A stretch of 64,000 bases of DNA from Plutella xylostella. Taxonomy: Eukaryota; Arthropoda; Insecta; Lepidoptera; Plutellidae. Position 1 is the stretch's first letter, and each line of letters opens with the position of its first letter. Shown in pieces: positions 22,245 through 33,427 of this stretch. Where the stretch lies: positions 253,001 to 317,000 of the forward strand of contig NC_064008.1 in NCBI RefSeq assembly GCF_932276165.1, given 5' to 3'. The notes under the pieces were generated by a model. That model saw only the letters and a list, made by a program, of their open reading frames with translations. It ran no database searches and was not told the DNA's origin. Both the position numbers and the translations under genes were made by a program.

Positions 22245-22630
22245 CATCATCACGACCCATTACGTCCCCACTGCTGGGGCACGGGTCTCCTTCCAATGAA
22301 GGAAGGGTTTAGGCCTAGTCCACCACGCTGGCCAAGTGCGGGTTGGTGGACCCCAACACAAGCAAGCTTGTGCTGAGAGAGTTGTCGGGTAAGTGGGCAA
22401 CCCGACTGTCAGATGTTTTCAAGCCGCCCGAAGGCCTCTGACTAGGCTTAACGACTGCTGCCGAAGCAGCAACCGGGACCCACGGCTTAACGTGCCGTCC
22501 GAAGCACGGAAGCGTCCAGAAAAGTACCACTTGAAATTGGTCACCCATCCAATGGCTGACCGTGTCAGTTGTTGCTTAACCTCAGCGATCAGTTACGATC
22601 ACTGAGGCCCGCTCGACTACGGACGCTTCT
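22245..22630 (-). mobile_element. 5S-rRNA-derived SINE (SINE3-like)
   Basis: Read on the minus strand, the head (22520-22625) contains GAGGTTAAGCAACA and TTGGATGGGTGACC. These correspond to 5S rRNA GAAGTTAAGCAGCG and TTGGATGGGTGACC, the internal A and C boxes of the polymerase III promoter, at the right spacing. A body of about 270 bp follows, ending in a GATGATGATG tail near 22245. The match to 5S is too imperfect for a functional rRNA gene, and the added body marks it as a SINE. A body fragment recurs at 38519-38567. Confidence 0.8.
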
Positions 22631-23227
22631 TAAAACTAACATAATCTACGCTAAATGTATCTTTAGATAATTAAAAGAACTTAAGATTATACTCTACTAG
22701 TAGCAGACATGGTCTCTTGTTTCGTTTACCATTTTCCAATATCGAAGGTATCTCTTTATTACAATCTGCATAATTTATTTGTAACATTTTATTAGGCAAA
22801 AATATATTCCCGATAAATTTTTAATTTTCTAACGCTATCATTCTTTTACATAATATGATATATAACACACAATCACAAAGCCTCCTATTTCCCGAAGTGG
22901 TGAAAGCCTCCAGTCAGCACCAGCACGGTTCACAAAACGCGAGGAATGCAATCATTCTCAGCAATACTACAAAGGTAACTAAACCACCACACTCGTTCAC
23001 CCAACACGCACCCTAACCCGTACTATTACCGACTATTTTCCCTCAACCCAACGATTGGGATAAATTTGTAGCGTCACAGAAACCTTCATTAACCAGCTCA
23101 CCTGTGCATTCGCTGTGAATCGTATGTCCAGATGATAGGGGTGGGTTTAGCTTGAGGAAAGGTAAAGGTCGGTTGTTTCGTCTGTATTTGATTAAGAGTG
23201 CTTGCGCCGTGGACGTTTAATACCAGC
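22631..23227. other. intergenic, no gene seen
   Basis: AT-rich sequence without recognisable coding regions or element ends. Confidence 0.5.
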
Positions 23228-23505
23228 ACCCCGATCCGGAAAAAACAGTACCCGTATCATGAAAAACCGCAGCATATTCTATTCGATAGTCTATTCGAAA
23301 GTGCTGTCAAGTTGACAGCACTTTCGAACACTTTTTACCTATCGAATAGAATGACCACAGAGTACATTATATTATTCTGAGAATGACCTATGCAATGATA
23401 GCTGTAAAACTCACCGCCATTTTGTTGACAGGTTGACAGCACTTTCGAATAGAACACTCGCACTCGATTCTATACGTTAGCTCTGTTTTTTCCGGATCGG
23501 GCTAC
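23228..23505. mobile_element. MITE with CCCGATCCGGAAAAAACAG ends
   Basis: Inverted ends CCCGATCCGGAAAAAACAG and CTGTTTTTTCCGGATCGGG enclose about 240 bp that itself contains repeated and inverted blocks (TCTATTCGA, TTGACAGCACTTTCGAA). It is non-coding. The target duplication is not resolved. Confidence 0.8.
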
Positions 23506-24599
23506 AGAATGGAAATAGGACTGCGATAGTGAAATATGTTCGGAATGCTCCGCTAATGAAACGCTGCGTTTGACGGAAATTATTAAAATTGTATGTTTGT
23601 ACCGAGAGACGAGGGCTTGTTGAGAGAGCGAGGGATGGGCCTCTCATGCTACAGGCCGTGGATTTGAATTCTAACGTGTGTCATCAATTTGGAGAAAGAG
23701 CGAGAGGAAACAGATATAGTTATATGTACTTGATTTTGTGCCGTAACTCTATATGGTATACCTAAAACTAAAAGGGCGATACGACTCGCAACATCAAAAT
23801 CTGGGTTTTTGCTTACCAGTTACTACAATAATTACAATTACCCATTCTGGATAGGTATACAGGGTGAAATTAATTATACGACTTGCATGTAGCGAAGTAA
23901 ATATCTATTTGTACAGTGTCTCGATTTCAGGGTCGGTTCCATACTGAAAATTGTTTACTATGTTGGGTGCATTCACCTGCCTGCGGAAGCTATGAAATTC
24001 CACCCAGTATAGTCGTGTACATAATTATTGGTATGCATAATAAATCAGCTAAAACTACTGCCAAGTTACAATACAGTAACTTTCGTAACCAAAAAATGTA
24101 TCATCAGATGCCTCATGCAAGTAAAGTAGCGGACCGATAACACCTGACTCTTGCTTCTCATAATTCATTAGCAATAAGTGTGTTATTTCAACTGCAAGTG
24201 GTTCACGTGAGATATCCTCCACTGTCCGAGGTCTCCCCTCTAGTCTAAAGCTAAAGTCATGTTTATTATATTAATATTATCTGCATCACGCATCCATTAT
24301 TATTTGAAGGTAAAAGAAAACAATTTTTGGCGCGTGGCGCTTTTTTAACCTTCAGTGTTGAGTTAGTTTGATATATTTTTTAAATTTTGCCACTAATAAT
24401 GATAGATGGATTAAAGAGAAGTTTTAATATAAATGCAGTAGTTCAAATAAGTTATGAATGAATGATAAGAGTAAGCATTTAATTGTATTTAACCAAATCC
24501 TTAATTTACCTACTTATTTTTATAAGTCACTGCTTTTTTTTGTGCGATTCATTGATTGATTGTGATTTTTGTTATTTTTTGCACTTCCCTACTTTCTGC
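23506..24599. other. intergenic, decayed repeats
   Basis: No gene. A run around 23860-24130 (ACAGGGTGAAATTAATTATACG onward) reads like a dispersed lepidopteran repeat. The rest is AT-rich. Confidence 0.4.
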
Positions 24600-24712
24600 T
24601 CCTGAACCTCCTGCAGGTTGACTGGTAGAGAATGCTATTAGCATTAAGTCCACCTCATTGTACATCTACTTTTGTAAATTGTGCAATAAAAGCATAAATA
24701 AATAAAATAAAT
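24600..24712 (+). mobile_element. LINE 3' tail fragment
   Basis: TTGACTGGTAGAGAATGCTA, AGCATTAAGTCCACC, then AATAAA and a TAAA-rich tail: a 3' end common to lepidopteran LINEs. Reverse-oriented pieces of the same end occur near 41155-41215 and 60685-60730. Sequence at 24715-24790 may be a diverged tRNA-like SINE head (GGATTCAATCGC as a weak B box). Confidence 0.55.
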
Positions 24713-24917
24713 TGCGCATTGGTTAGTAACTCTTACTGTTGTGCTAGTGTCTAGTGTTCCCGGATTCAATCGCCAGCCGAGGTGTTTAGATTTCCTCTCG
24801 GTTCTTGTACATGTTACAGGTCTATGTTGTACGATATCTCCAACCCACCGCTGCTGCCTATGGCAATAAGCCCCAGTCTTGGAGGAGGCTCATATCTTGA
24901 AATGCATTATTACCGGC

Positions 24918-25072
24918 TGTAGAGAATTGGTCAAATATCTCACAATAAATAGAAATGATCTTCCTTCAATAGCTTTTATTATTGATCTCAAAGTTTGTTA
25001 TTTTATATGTCAAAATGTTATGTTACTTGTCACCGTACTTTCTTTTTATAAATCAAAAAAGGATCATCAATA
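24918..25072 (-). repeat. BEL/Pao 3' LTR
   Basis: 155 bp, identical to 30388-30542. In plus orientation it starts TGTAGAGAATTGG and ends GGATCATCAATA. It is short for a BEL/Pao LTR. Confidence 0.95.
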
Positions 25073-25122
25073 TTCTCCCGGCCAAAAAAAATACATAAAT
25101 TTAAAAAGATACAAAATAAAAT

Positions 25123-26214
25123 TCATTCAGAACTACCTAACATTATTAATTTAGTTAGTGGTCGCCGCAATATGCCGCCCGACGTCCGAATGTCCGCTAC
25201 TCTACATAAACCGTCGGGCCCAAGGAAAACTTTAACAACCACTCCTCTAAGCCAAACATTCCTAGGTAGAGATGGATCCGCCACCAAAACCAAAGACCCC
25301 TCGACTAACAAACAATCCTGTACTCGAGACGGTCGAGGAACCAATGTGGGCAAATACTCACGCAGCCATCGCTTCCAAAACGCGTCGGCTAACCGTTGCG
25401 CGTCTCTCCAGCACTTTCGGGAAACCTGATCACAGTTACCCAACCAGGGTACATTAGATGGTCCACCCATAAGAAAATGATTAGGTGTAAGAGATTCTGG
25501 ATCACTCTCCGACACAGAGACGTGCGTCAAGGGACGTGAGTTCAGCGTGTGCTCAACCTCTGTCAGCAATGTCATCAGCGTTTCCTCCTTTGGTGCTTGT
25601 TCGTTGAGGACCGTTTTCAGCGATGTTTTAACGCTCCGCACTAATCTCTCCCAGCAGCCGCCCATGTGCGGAGCCAGCGGTGGATTAAAGCGCCACTCGA
25701 TCCTTTCATTGGTCAAAAATTTCGATAGTTCCGATTGATCTACCTCCTTCAGTACCCTTTTAAGTTCAGTGTTCGCGCCTCGGAAGTTGGTTCCGTTATC
25801 GGAATAAATGACCTTTGGATTTCCCCTCCGGTTCATCATGCGTCTCAGCGCCATGATGGCCGAGTCAGTAGTCAAGCTGCCGGCCAACTCGATGTGCACC
25901 GCTCTGGTCGTCATGCACGTGAACAGTGCACCGTATCGTTTCTCGTGCCGTCTCCCGATCGTAACAGTCATGGGACCAAAGTAATCCAGCCCACAGTGTG
26001 CGAATACTCTGTGATGATGAGCTAATCTCGCTAATGGTAAGTCTCCTGTAGGGGGGTGTAAAGGCTGAGATTTTCGTTGACGACAAATCAAACAGCTGTG
26101 TTGAACAGCCTTGACAGTTGATCGCAGATTTATCACCCAGTACTTCTGTCTCAGATCGTTCACGACGGTTTCGGTATTCCCATGGAAGGCCTTTTCATGG
26201 TAATGACGTATCAT
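25123..26214 (-). pseudogene. BEL/Pao integrase segment of pol
   Basis: 363 codons in the same frame as the segment before it, from which it is separated only by a TAA at 26215-26217. Residues 4-44 hold the zinc-binding H/H…C41xxC44 (CLICRQ). The catalytic triad is D77 (GLDYFG), D139 (YSDNGTNF) and E189 (GGCWERL). After about residue 280 comes the C-terminal domain seen in BEL/Pao integrases (WRDAQRLADAFWKRWLREY and RGVVVKVFLGPDG). It inserts the cDNA into the host genome. The domain itself is uninterrupted; the visible ATG is an internal Met and not the authentic start. Confidence 0.92.
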
Positions 26215-26874
26215 TTATCGCGTGTACTGGTGCTTTCCGTCCAGCAGTACAGGATCAAGTGTACCCGTGTCTACGTCTTGAACTACCCTTGCTCTTCCTT
26301 TCAGTCGCAAAACTCCACTGTCGTCTATATACGAGCATAAGTTCTTAAGCTTGCTGCATTTCTCGATCGGCTTGTTCGTTTCGATTCTGGCTATATCTTC
26401 GCCAAAGCTTTCATGCTGGCTCTGTATGATCCACAATTGCTCAGCACGATCCATATGCCGACTCTCCAAAGACACTCGTGATTTATTTCGGAGCCTCTCA
26501 ACAAATAAAATGACGTTAGCTGATGCTCGTATCAAACGTAACCATCTTGAGAAACGATTAATGTCAGGTAGTGGCATTGCTGGTCGGGTACGTGTCGCCA
26601 TTGTATATTCAATGTCATCTAAGATAGTAGGCGGCGTAATCTTTGGCCATCTATCTTCAGTAAGTTTCAAGAAATCAGGGCCTGTCGTCCATTTGAGTTT
26701 TGTGGCGTCATGTCGCTTTGCCCTTGTCGCTTCATCGGCAACATTTAACTCGCCTGGTAACCACTTCCATTCATCTGAATTTGACAGCTCTCTGATTTCG
26801 GATATTCGATTCGAGACGAATAATTTCTTGTCTTGTTCTGTAACCAGTGCCACACTACTCTGGAATCTGTCCAA
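26215..26874 (-). pseudogene. BEL/Pao pol, RNase H to integrase linker
   Basis: This segment carries the end of the RNase H region (from LFVSNRISEIRE) and the linker before integrase. It is in a different frame from the upstream pol segment, with the switch near 26820. It ends with TAA at 26215-26217 directly before the integrase frame, so this stop is a point lesion and not a natural boundary. Confidence 0.88.
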
Positions 26875-29033
26875 AAAAAACGATCCACAATATTCAGGTC
26901 ATGCTCCCTTTGAACAGTGGCGCCTAGCCGAGCACCCATGAGAGCCGCTTGAAGCTCTAGACGAGGTATGGTAATCAATTTCAATGGCGCGACTCTACAT
27001 TTTCCAGCTGCAAAGGCTACCTCACCGTTGTGTCTACGCAAGTAAGCTACTGCCGAAAATGCTTGTTCTGAGGCATCCACAAAAACGTGCAGTTGAAACT
27101 GATCGAAAGCACTGAAACCATAACAACGAGGTACCATAAACTCTCCACACGACTTTAAATCTATCAGGAATTCACTCCAGGTTCGTGTAAAGGTATCACT
27201 TATTAACTCGTCCCATTTCACGCCGCTTCGCCAAAGTTGCTGCAACAAAATTTTGCCTCGAATTAACAGTGGACCAAGGAAACCTAAAGGATCGAAAACA
27301 GACATTATGACTTTAAGCATTTGACGTTTAGTGGGTTTTTGTGATCCGTCGACAATGTCTGCTTCCAACTTCTTGAAACTCAGGTCGAACCCAAGAGCAT
27401 CTTTCTGTGGCTTCCATATCATTCCCAAGGTGCGCTGAGAGCTCTCCGTTTGCAATAAGCTAACCGACGGCGTCTCTGTTGGCTCAGGAAGACATTCAGG
27501 TTTATTGGATACGAAGCCTCTTATCTCGAATCCACCAGCATGGTGAATCGCAGTGACATCGGCTACTAGTTGCTTCATCTCTTCAACTGTGTCCACGCTA
27601 TCACAATAGTCATCTACATAGTGTCTTCTTTTAATAGCTATCACGGCGCGCGGATGAGATTCAGCATATTGGTCAGCATTCTTTCTAATAATGTACGTAG
27701 CAGTACACGGGGATGATTTCGCGCCAAAAATCATCGAAGTCATTTTGTACGTATGGGGAGGTTGATCTCTATTCATCCCACGCCACAAAAATTGTTGCGA
27801 TTTCTGATCCTCTTCGTTTATTTTGACACGCATAAACATTTCTTTGATATCTCCCGTAACTGCTACCGCCCTCTCTCGGAAACGGAACAAAACACCAACT
27901 AATGAATTAAGAAGCTCAGGGCCTGCTAGCAACTCCGTATTCAGAGAAATGCCTTTTGTTTCTGCTCTCGCATCATGCACTAGGCGAAGCTTTCCCGGTT
28001 TAGACGGATTGCGTACTCCGAAATGTGGCCAGTACCAAAGTCTCGGGCCGGCCAAAGTTTCATGGACTTCTTCTGCATAATGTTTTTCCAGTAAATTATG
28101 CACCTGCCTCGAATAGTCAATCGAGAAAGCGGGGTCAACGTCCATCATCCTCTCTATCACCTTCAGTCGCTGCACTGCGCTCCCTTTATTCTCCGGCAGA
28201 GCGACGTCATCCGATCTCCACAGCAGCCCGGTCTCCCATCTGTCACTGATCTTCCTGGTCTTCGCGTCGAGAATACTCATAGCTCGCTGTTCACCTGGTG
28301 AAAACTTATCATTCTCCTCATGTTTTACACCAAGGGTATCGACACGAAAATAATCCTTAACCAAGTCATGTAATTCGACGTCAGCTTCAGAGTGATGGAG
28401 ATGGTTTGTGAATTCTTTGTTTACCTTACAACTAGATGATACGAATCCGTGAAGTACCCAGCCCAGGTTAGTCCGCGAAGCAACAGGCTCGTTCGCTCGT
28501 CCTTCTCGGTTCTCTCTTATCAATATCAGCTGTAAATAATCCTGGCCAATTAGAATCTCCGGATAGCCATCATACTCCTCTAGCGGCACATCCTGTAAAT
28601 GTAGACAACTTTCTATTAATTTTCTATCGACCTTTTGTGTGGGCAAGCGGAGTGAGTCTACAGTACGTATTTTCGGCAAATAAAAGGAACCCGTAGAAGT
28701 GTGTAACGTCACGGCAACTGCAAGGCTATCGTTCTCTCTTTTCGTTTCGCCGACAGCGCCCTGCAAATTAAGGTTCACGCGAGGACCCTCTGCACCAATT
28801 TTTTCAGCTAGGCGGGAGTCTATCAAGCTTATGGTAGACCCCCCGTCTATCATGACACACGTGCGGACGCTACCAGCAGGACCCTCCACATTGACAGGTA
28901 AGACTCCTACATACCTCCGCCCCTCTTGTTCGGGTTTAGTCCATAAGTTGGCCGTAGTCTCAGTCGTTTTATCATTATCGCCATTAGACTGCTTACTTTT
29001 GGTCCAATTTAGCCAGTCTTCGCGATGAAGCAA
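26745..29033 (-). pseudogene. BEL/Pao protease, reverse transcriptase and RNase H
   Basis: The aspartic protease core is near residues 55-75 (MIDGGSTISLIDSRL). The reverse transcriptase follows with LRLVHDARAETKG, DIKEMFMRVKI and the YVDD active site (HYVDDYCDS). RNase H then begins at FVDASEQAFSAVAYL and continues through PRLELQAALMG and FFWTDSRVVWHWL. True coding in this frame ends near 26820, where an indel shifts pol; the residues beyond are out of frame. It is in the same frame as gag, separated only by the TGA at 29079-29081. Together these enzymes process the polyprotein and copy the element RNA to DNA. Confidence 0.92.
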
Positions 29034-29078
29034 TGTGTGGTGCCCACGACTACACGTGGCACATTGACGTCTGGACCT

Positions 29079-30077
29079 TCAGCGCTCACGTCGATGTTTG
29101 GGGCTGAAACATTTGAAACACAGCTTCTTATTACAAATCCAGTCCCATCTCTCGTCCACAGACCTAGCACTAAATGGAGAACAGCTGTCCAAGTCGTGAC
29201 CATCTTTCTCGCAGAAGGGACAGTATGGTCGTGTTGTGTCGGTCTGCCCACCGCGCTTCTGAAAGGAAACTGCATTGATCGAAGCCATATTAGTCGCATT
29301 GGTCGCACCGGGATCGGAATAATCATCGACCATCGCGAGCACAGGATGACGGCCAAAACCTGAGGAAAAAGTCTTAGTCTTTAGTTGCGGCTCCATTACC
29401 CCAGCCCTACACACTAGTTCGGCCTCACGCATCAAATAATCGGATAATGCGGCTAATTTCGGACGGCGGGCGGCATCTTGGGTAACGCTATAATCTATCC
29501 ACCTATAAACTAAGTTCTCAGTTAATTTATTTACAATTTCCATTACCAAATCCGGGCTGTATAAATAATCTGAACAGTTGGTCGCTGTGATTGCAGCTAA
29601 ACAATTCGAAACTTTAGTCGCGAGCGTTACTAACTCCGTCCTAGAGCCACTTAGCTTCGGTATTTTCTTTATTTCTCCAATAATCTTCTGCACTATAAGA
29701 TCTGGTCTTCCAAAGCGCATTTCGAGGGTCTTCATGATCTCTTGGGCCGAGGACACGGTGATGATGCGGGCCGCTACCGTCTCCCACGCCCCTCCACGCA
29801 GGCATCTCTGTAGGCGGGCTACGTTTTCGTCTTCCGAGTACTGGCCTATTCTAGTCGTCGACTCGAAGGCGTGTTTGAAACGCAGCCATTCGAGTGCATC
29901 GCCAGAGAACGTAGGCAGGTCTCTGGCTGACAGGCGGCCTAGCAATTTGTCACTTCGATTCGCTTCAGGCTTGGGCGAGTGATTTTGATTAAGCCAATGT
30001 ACCACTCGTGAAAGCGAGGCACGACTTGAGGCCTTCTCCACTCGTGAAAGCGAGGCACGACTTGAGGCCTTCTCCAC
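29079..30077 (-). pseudogene. BEL/Pao gag with zinc knuckles
   Basis: The gag body includes LPTFSGDALEWLRFKHAFES, the capsid-region signature of Pao-type gag (the DUF1759-like family). Zinc-knuckle motifs lie near the end: CPFCEKDGHDLDSC, then CFKCFSPKHRRER followed by TGA exactly where the last cysteine should be. Beyond the stop the frame continues with CATCSRGHHTLLH, a third Cys/His motif, into pol. Gag forms the particle and binds element RNA. The N-terminal coiled coil lies in another frame upstream. Confidence 0.9.
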
Positions 30078-30364
30078 CTCTCGACCTCTATTTGGGCCTT
30101 TTCCTCCTCTAGTCCAGCCTCTATCCTTGCGCGCTCAGCTTCCAGGCGCCGTTGTTCAATTTCCAGCCGTCTCTCCTCCAGCTCGGCAAGCTCTCGAGCC
30201 GCCCGAGCCTCCGCCAGCCGGCGCATGGTCGCGGCGCTGGAGCGCGCGCTCGATGATCGATCGGAGCACGGCACCCTCGGCTGTTGGTCGTCAGGCCTAC
30301 TTTCTTGGTCAGCACTTACTTCATTTTTGTTTAATCTAGCACTACGGCGTAGTGGTCGATCCAT
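29939..30364 (-). pseudogene. BEL/Pao gag N-terminus, coiled coil
   Basis: It starts at ATG 30364, only about 24 bases inside the 5' LTR, with MDRPLRRSARLNKNE. Residues about 45-95 form a strongly charged helix (LEERRLEIEQRRLEAERARI). True coding in this frame ends near 30085, where an indel moves gag to the next frame. The remainder, including the WRRPQVVPRFHE repeat, is out-of-frame reading of the duplicated segment. Confidence 0.85.
30004..30085 (-). repeat. 36-bp tandem duplication in gag
   Basis: The block CTCGTGAAAGCGAGGCACGA followed by CTTGAGGCCTTCTCCA occurs twice head to tail. Being 36 bp it adds 12 codons in frame and does not itself cause the frameshift next to it. Confidence 0.9.
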
Positions 30365-30387
30365 GCCGGACTCGATTGGACCACAAA

Positions 30388-30542
30388 TGTAGAGAATTGG
30401 TCAAATATCTCACAATAAATAGAAATGATCTTCCTTCAATAGCTTTTATTATTGATCTCAAAGTTTGTTATTTTATATGTCAAAATGTTATGTTACTTGT
30501 CACCGTACTTTCTTTTTATAAATCAAAAAAGGATCATCAATA
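30388..30542 (-). repeat. BEL/Pao 5' LTR
   Basis: 155 bp, identical to 24918-25072, followed on the plus strand by the second CCGGC target copy. Confidence 0.95.
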
Positions 30543-30683
30543 CCGGCTATGTCTTTGTTTATTAAATGTGTTGAGAAGACAACTCGTTGTTTCGCAACAG
30601 AATGGGTACATCAGATCAAAATTATAATATAATACTTAACAAGTTCATGTAGTTCTACTTGACTTTCTCTATTGTTACAATTT

Positions 30684-30996
30684 AAAATAATAATTAAAAA
30701 AATTAAAAAACCGACTTCAAAAAACCACTAAAATGTAAGAAATAATTTAAGGTTTACACAAATTCTACTCGTATGAGACAGTACAAATATACCTAAGCAG
30801 GAACTGTTCTTTTTTGATGTTGGTGCGGTGACAAAGTAATCTGAAGAAATATGGCACCAACTTCAAAAAAGAACAGTTCCTGCTTAGGTATATTTGTACT
30901 GTCTCATACGAGTAGAATTTGTGTAAACCTTAAATTATTTCTTACATTTTAGTGGTTTTTTGAAGTCGGTTTTTTAATTTTTTAAATTATTATTTT
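30684..30996. mobile_element. palindromic foldback element
   Basis: Two arms of about 145 bp are nearly perfect inverted repeats (AAAAAACCGACTTCAAAAAA… with …TTTTTTGAAGTCGGTTTTTT) around a 20-bp loop. AAACCGACTTCAAAA-type ends are common at lepidopteran repeat termini. It is non-coding. Confidence 0.85.
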
Positions 30997-31049
30997 ATTT
31001 AATAGTTTTTAGTTTATTTGTAATAATTTTCAATCAAAAGTAAGGTGCA

Positions 31050-31480
31050 AATGATACCAAAAAGTCCTACTAATCAATACGAATCATTCAAGCCTAAACA
31101 CGAAGTAGTTGCTATATACCGTTGAGGAGTTCCCCTGACTGCCTTCCGTTTCCATCATCATATCAGCTCAAGGTCACCATCATATTTTTTTGTTATAAGA
31201 ACTATATTTACGTTCTTAATTTCATTAGAATCGGTTAATATGTGCCCAAAATGGAAATTCATACCCTGTTTTTACCCCTTTACCCACCCTTGGGGGTGAG
31301 ATAAAATTCTGAAAAAAAAATGGGACCACCTGGGAGCTCAACCCAAAACAACAAAAAAAGAATTTTCAAAATCGGTTCATAAACGGCGGAGTAATCGGTG
31401 AACATACATAAAAAAATATATAAAAAAAAAGATCCCGACGAATTGAGAACCTCCTCCTTTTTTTGAAGTCGGTTAAAAAG
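31050..31480. repeat. dispersed lepidopteran repeat ending in GAAGTCGG
   Basis: The segment includes GGGACCACCTGGGAGCTCAA, CGGCGGAGTAATCGGTGAAC and GAGAACCTCCTCCTTTTTTTG, ending TTTGAAGTCGGTTAAAAAG. I recognise this wording from moth and butterfly genomes as a high-copy repeat; the class is not certain. Confidence 0.6.
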
Positions 31481-32685
31481 CAAACAAACATAGTTCGCAT
31501 CAGCCGACCCCGAACATCCACTGGCCTGCCCGATAAATGCATAACCATAACAAAAGCATGTAAATATGATAATGCGTATTAGATACACAGGGCTGGGGTG
31601 GCCTGAGTTAAAAACCGTGTAAGTTTATTACACTGCAAGGCCCGAATATTAGGGGCTGTGTACAGCGGCTGGCAAGGAAATTGAGACACTTTTTAATTTT
31701 ATTTAAGAATGTTTAATAAAAATATTCACGCATTATCTGCTGATCTATCTATCTGATTAATTTAATACCAGCATACTAGTAAATGAGTAAATAGTGCAGC
31801 TGAGCAGCGGAGACCGGTGGTAGCTCAGTCGGGTAGCGCCCGCTTTTTTAGTAGGTATTCCAGTTTTCTGATACTATCCAAGTTTTGAATCTCTTGGGGA
31901 AGTCGAAGATTTCTCTTAGCCTGCAAAGGCAAAAACTATTAGGTAGTTATATAAGTATTTTATATTCATATTTTTCTCGTACTCATCATAACACATAATA
32001 TTTAAGTAAGCAATAAAATAAATCATGGCCTTGCTAAATTTTCCCGTTACATACAAAAAGAAAAACAAAAATATGAACACTAAGAACTGAATGTAAAATA
32101 AAAATCTGGTCGTAGATTTATTCTAAATCTTATAATTGTAGTCTTTAACGAAATACCCTCAACAAAATAAACTAAAAACATTAAAGGTGTTCTACTTATC
32201 TGTCTTTCACTGTACGGGTAGGTTGGAGGCGCGAAGTTCCAGCGCGCAACTTATAATAAACTACACACGATTTTACTGTCCCGAAGTGTACCCTTCTCTC
32301 TATCTATACCAAATAACCACCGTCACCTATCGAAGGAATTTCTACTCTACTACAATGACTATAACATTGTAATTGGTTTAGATTAGTGTTATACGTGGGC
32401 TGTTCTATTTTGTGCAATACAGATACCCAATATTAAAGTTTGGGGGCAATTTTTTTATTAAAAAATCAGCGCCCACCGCCTTGTAGGTCGTAATATTAAT
32501 ACGCTACGGCTGTTTATTATTGCTCGGTATGAATATTGGATTTTTATTGAGTTTAGTGCGGTCGTGGGCTTGTTTTAAATGCGATAGGAATACATATAGT
32601 CGCTAAGTTCCAAGCGTAGGTTTATTTTAAAGTGGTGGTATCTTAATTATGAAGTGTATGTGTGTGTCGTACTACTGTTTTAAGG
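31481..32685. other. intergenic; SINE head at 31808-31850
   Basis: No gene. GGTGGTAGCTCAGTCGGGTA at 31814 is a tRNA-like A-box region without a following B box, so it is a broken SINE head. The rest is AT-rich. Confidence 0.45.
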
Positions 32686-33427
32686 CATAGATACAGTCAG
32701 CTGCATAAGTAGCTATACACTTTTGTACCTTGTCAATCTGGAACCGCCTATCAATCATTTTTTTTTTTTTTTTTTTTAAAGTTTTTGTTATCACTCCACA
32801 GACTTTATGTCCGTGCCTTTTTGAGAGATCAATATATTGTGAGAGTTTGGTTGTTTTTTGTCTTCATCTTTTAACTACTCACTACTCAATGTGGAAGCTT
32901 ATAATATATATATTTTATCTTTTATATATATATACCTATATATTATTAATAATTTTTTTTTTTTTTTTGCACTCCTGGAGGAAAATCTACACAGACACCT
33001 GGGAAGGGGACCCAGGTAGTGTCGGCCTTTAACCGACTAAAAACCCCCAGTTGTGCATTTCTTGTTTTTTTTTTTTTTTTTTTTTCTTTGTTTCACACAG
33101 TCACACTTACAATTATAATGGCAACAAACATTTGAAGGGTAGGGCCAGTGTCAGCTGTCTTCAGAGAACTTAACAGACGCCTGTCAGTGGCCACACACTC
33201 CTTTTGTCATCGCTGTTGTTTTGCCTGGTGTTAATGTGTGACAGTGTTCTTAAAACTATCTTAATTTTATTGGTTAGTTCTTATACAGATAATATTAAAT
33301 CATGATATACTATACAATACCTACATATCAAAACTATACAATACATGCTATATACTATACATAACAAAACTATAAAATACATGCAATACGGTTTGGCCGT
33401 CAATATAAAATTAAAATCAAAATTCTC

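Larger units (their letters stand above)
24918..30542 (-). mobile_element. BEL/Pao LTR retrotransposon
   Basis: Two 155-bp LTRs, identical at every base I compared, enclose gag and pol in the order gag, protease, reverse transcriptase, RNase H, integrase, which is the BEL/Pao order. The 5-bp target duplication CCGGC is present at 24913-24917 and 30543-30547. Just inside the 3' LTR (minus orientation) the purine tract GGCCGGGAGAA precedes the LTR at 25073-25083. A primer-binding-like TGGTCCAATCGAGTCCGG lies four bases inside the 5' LTR; I cannot name the tRNA. There is no envelope gene. The coding region is broken in four places. Confidence 0.95.

Noticed and set aside
22520..22625. 5S rRNA gene
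   Set aside because: Only the internal promoter blocks are well preserved; the 5' and 3' strands of helix I do not match, and a SINE body follows.
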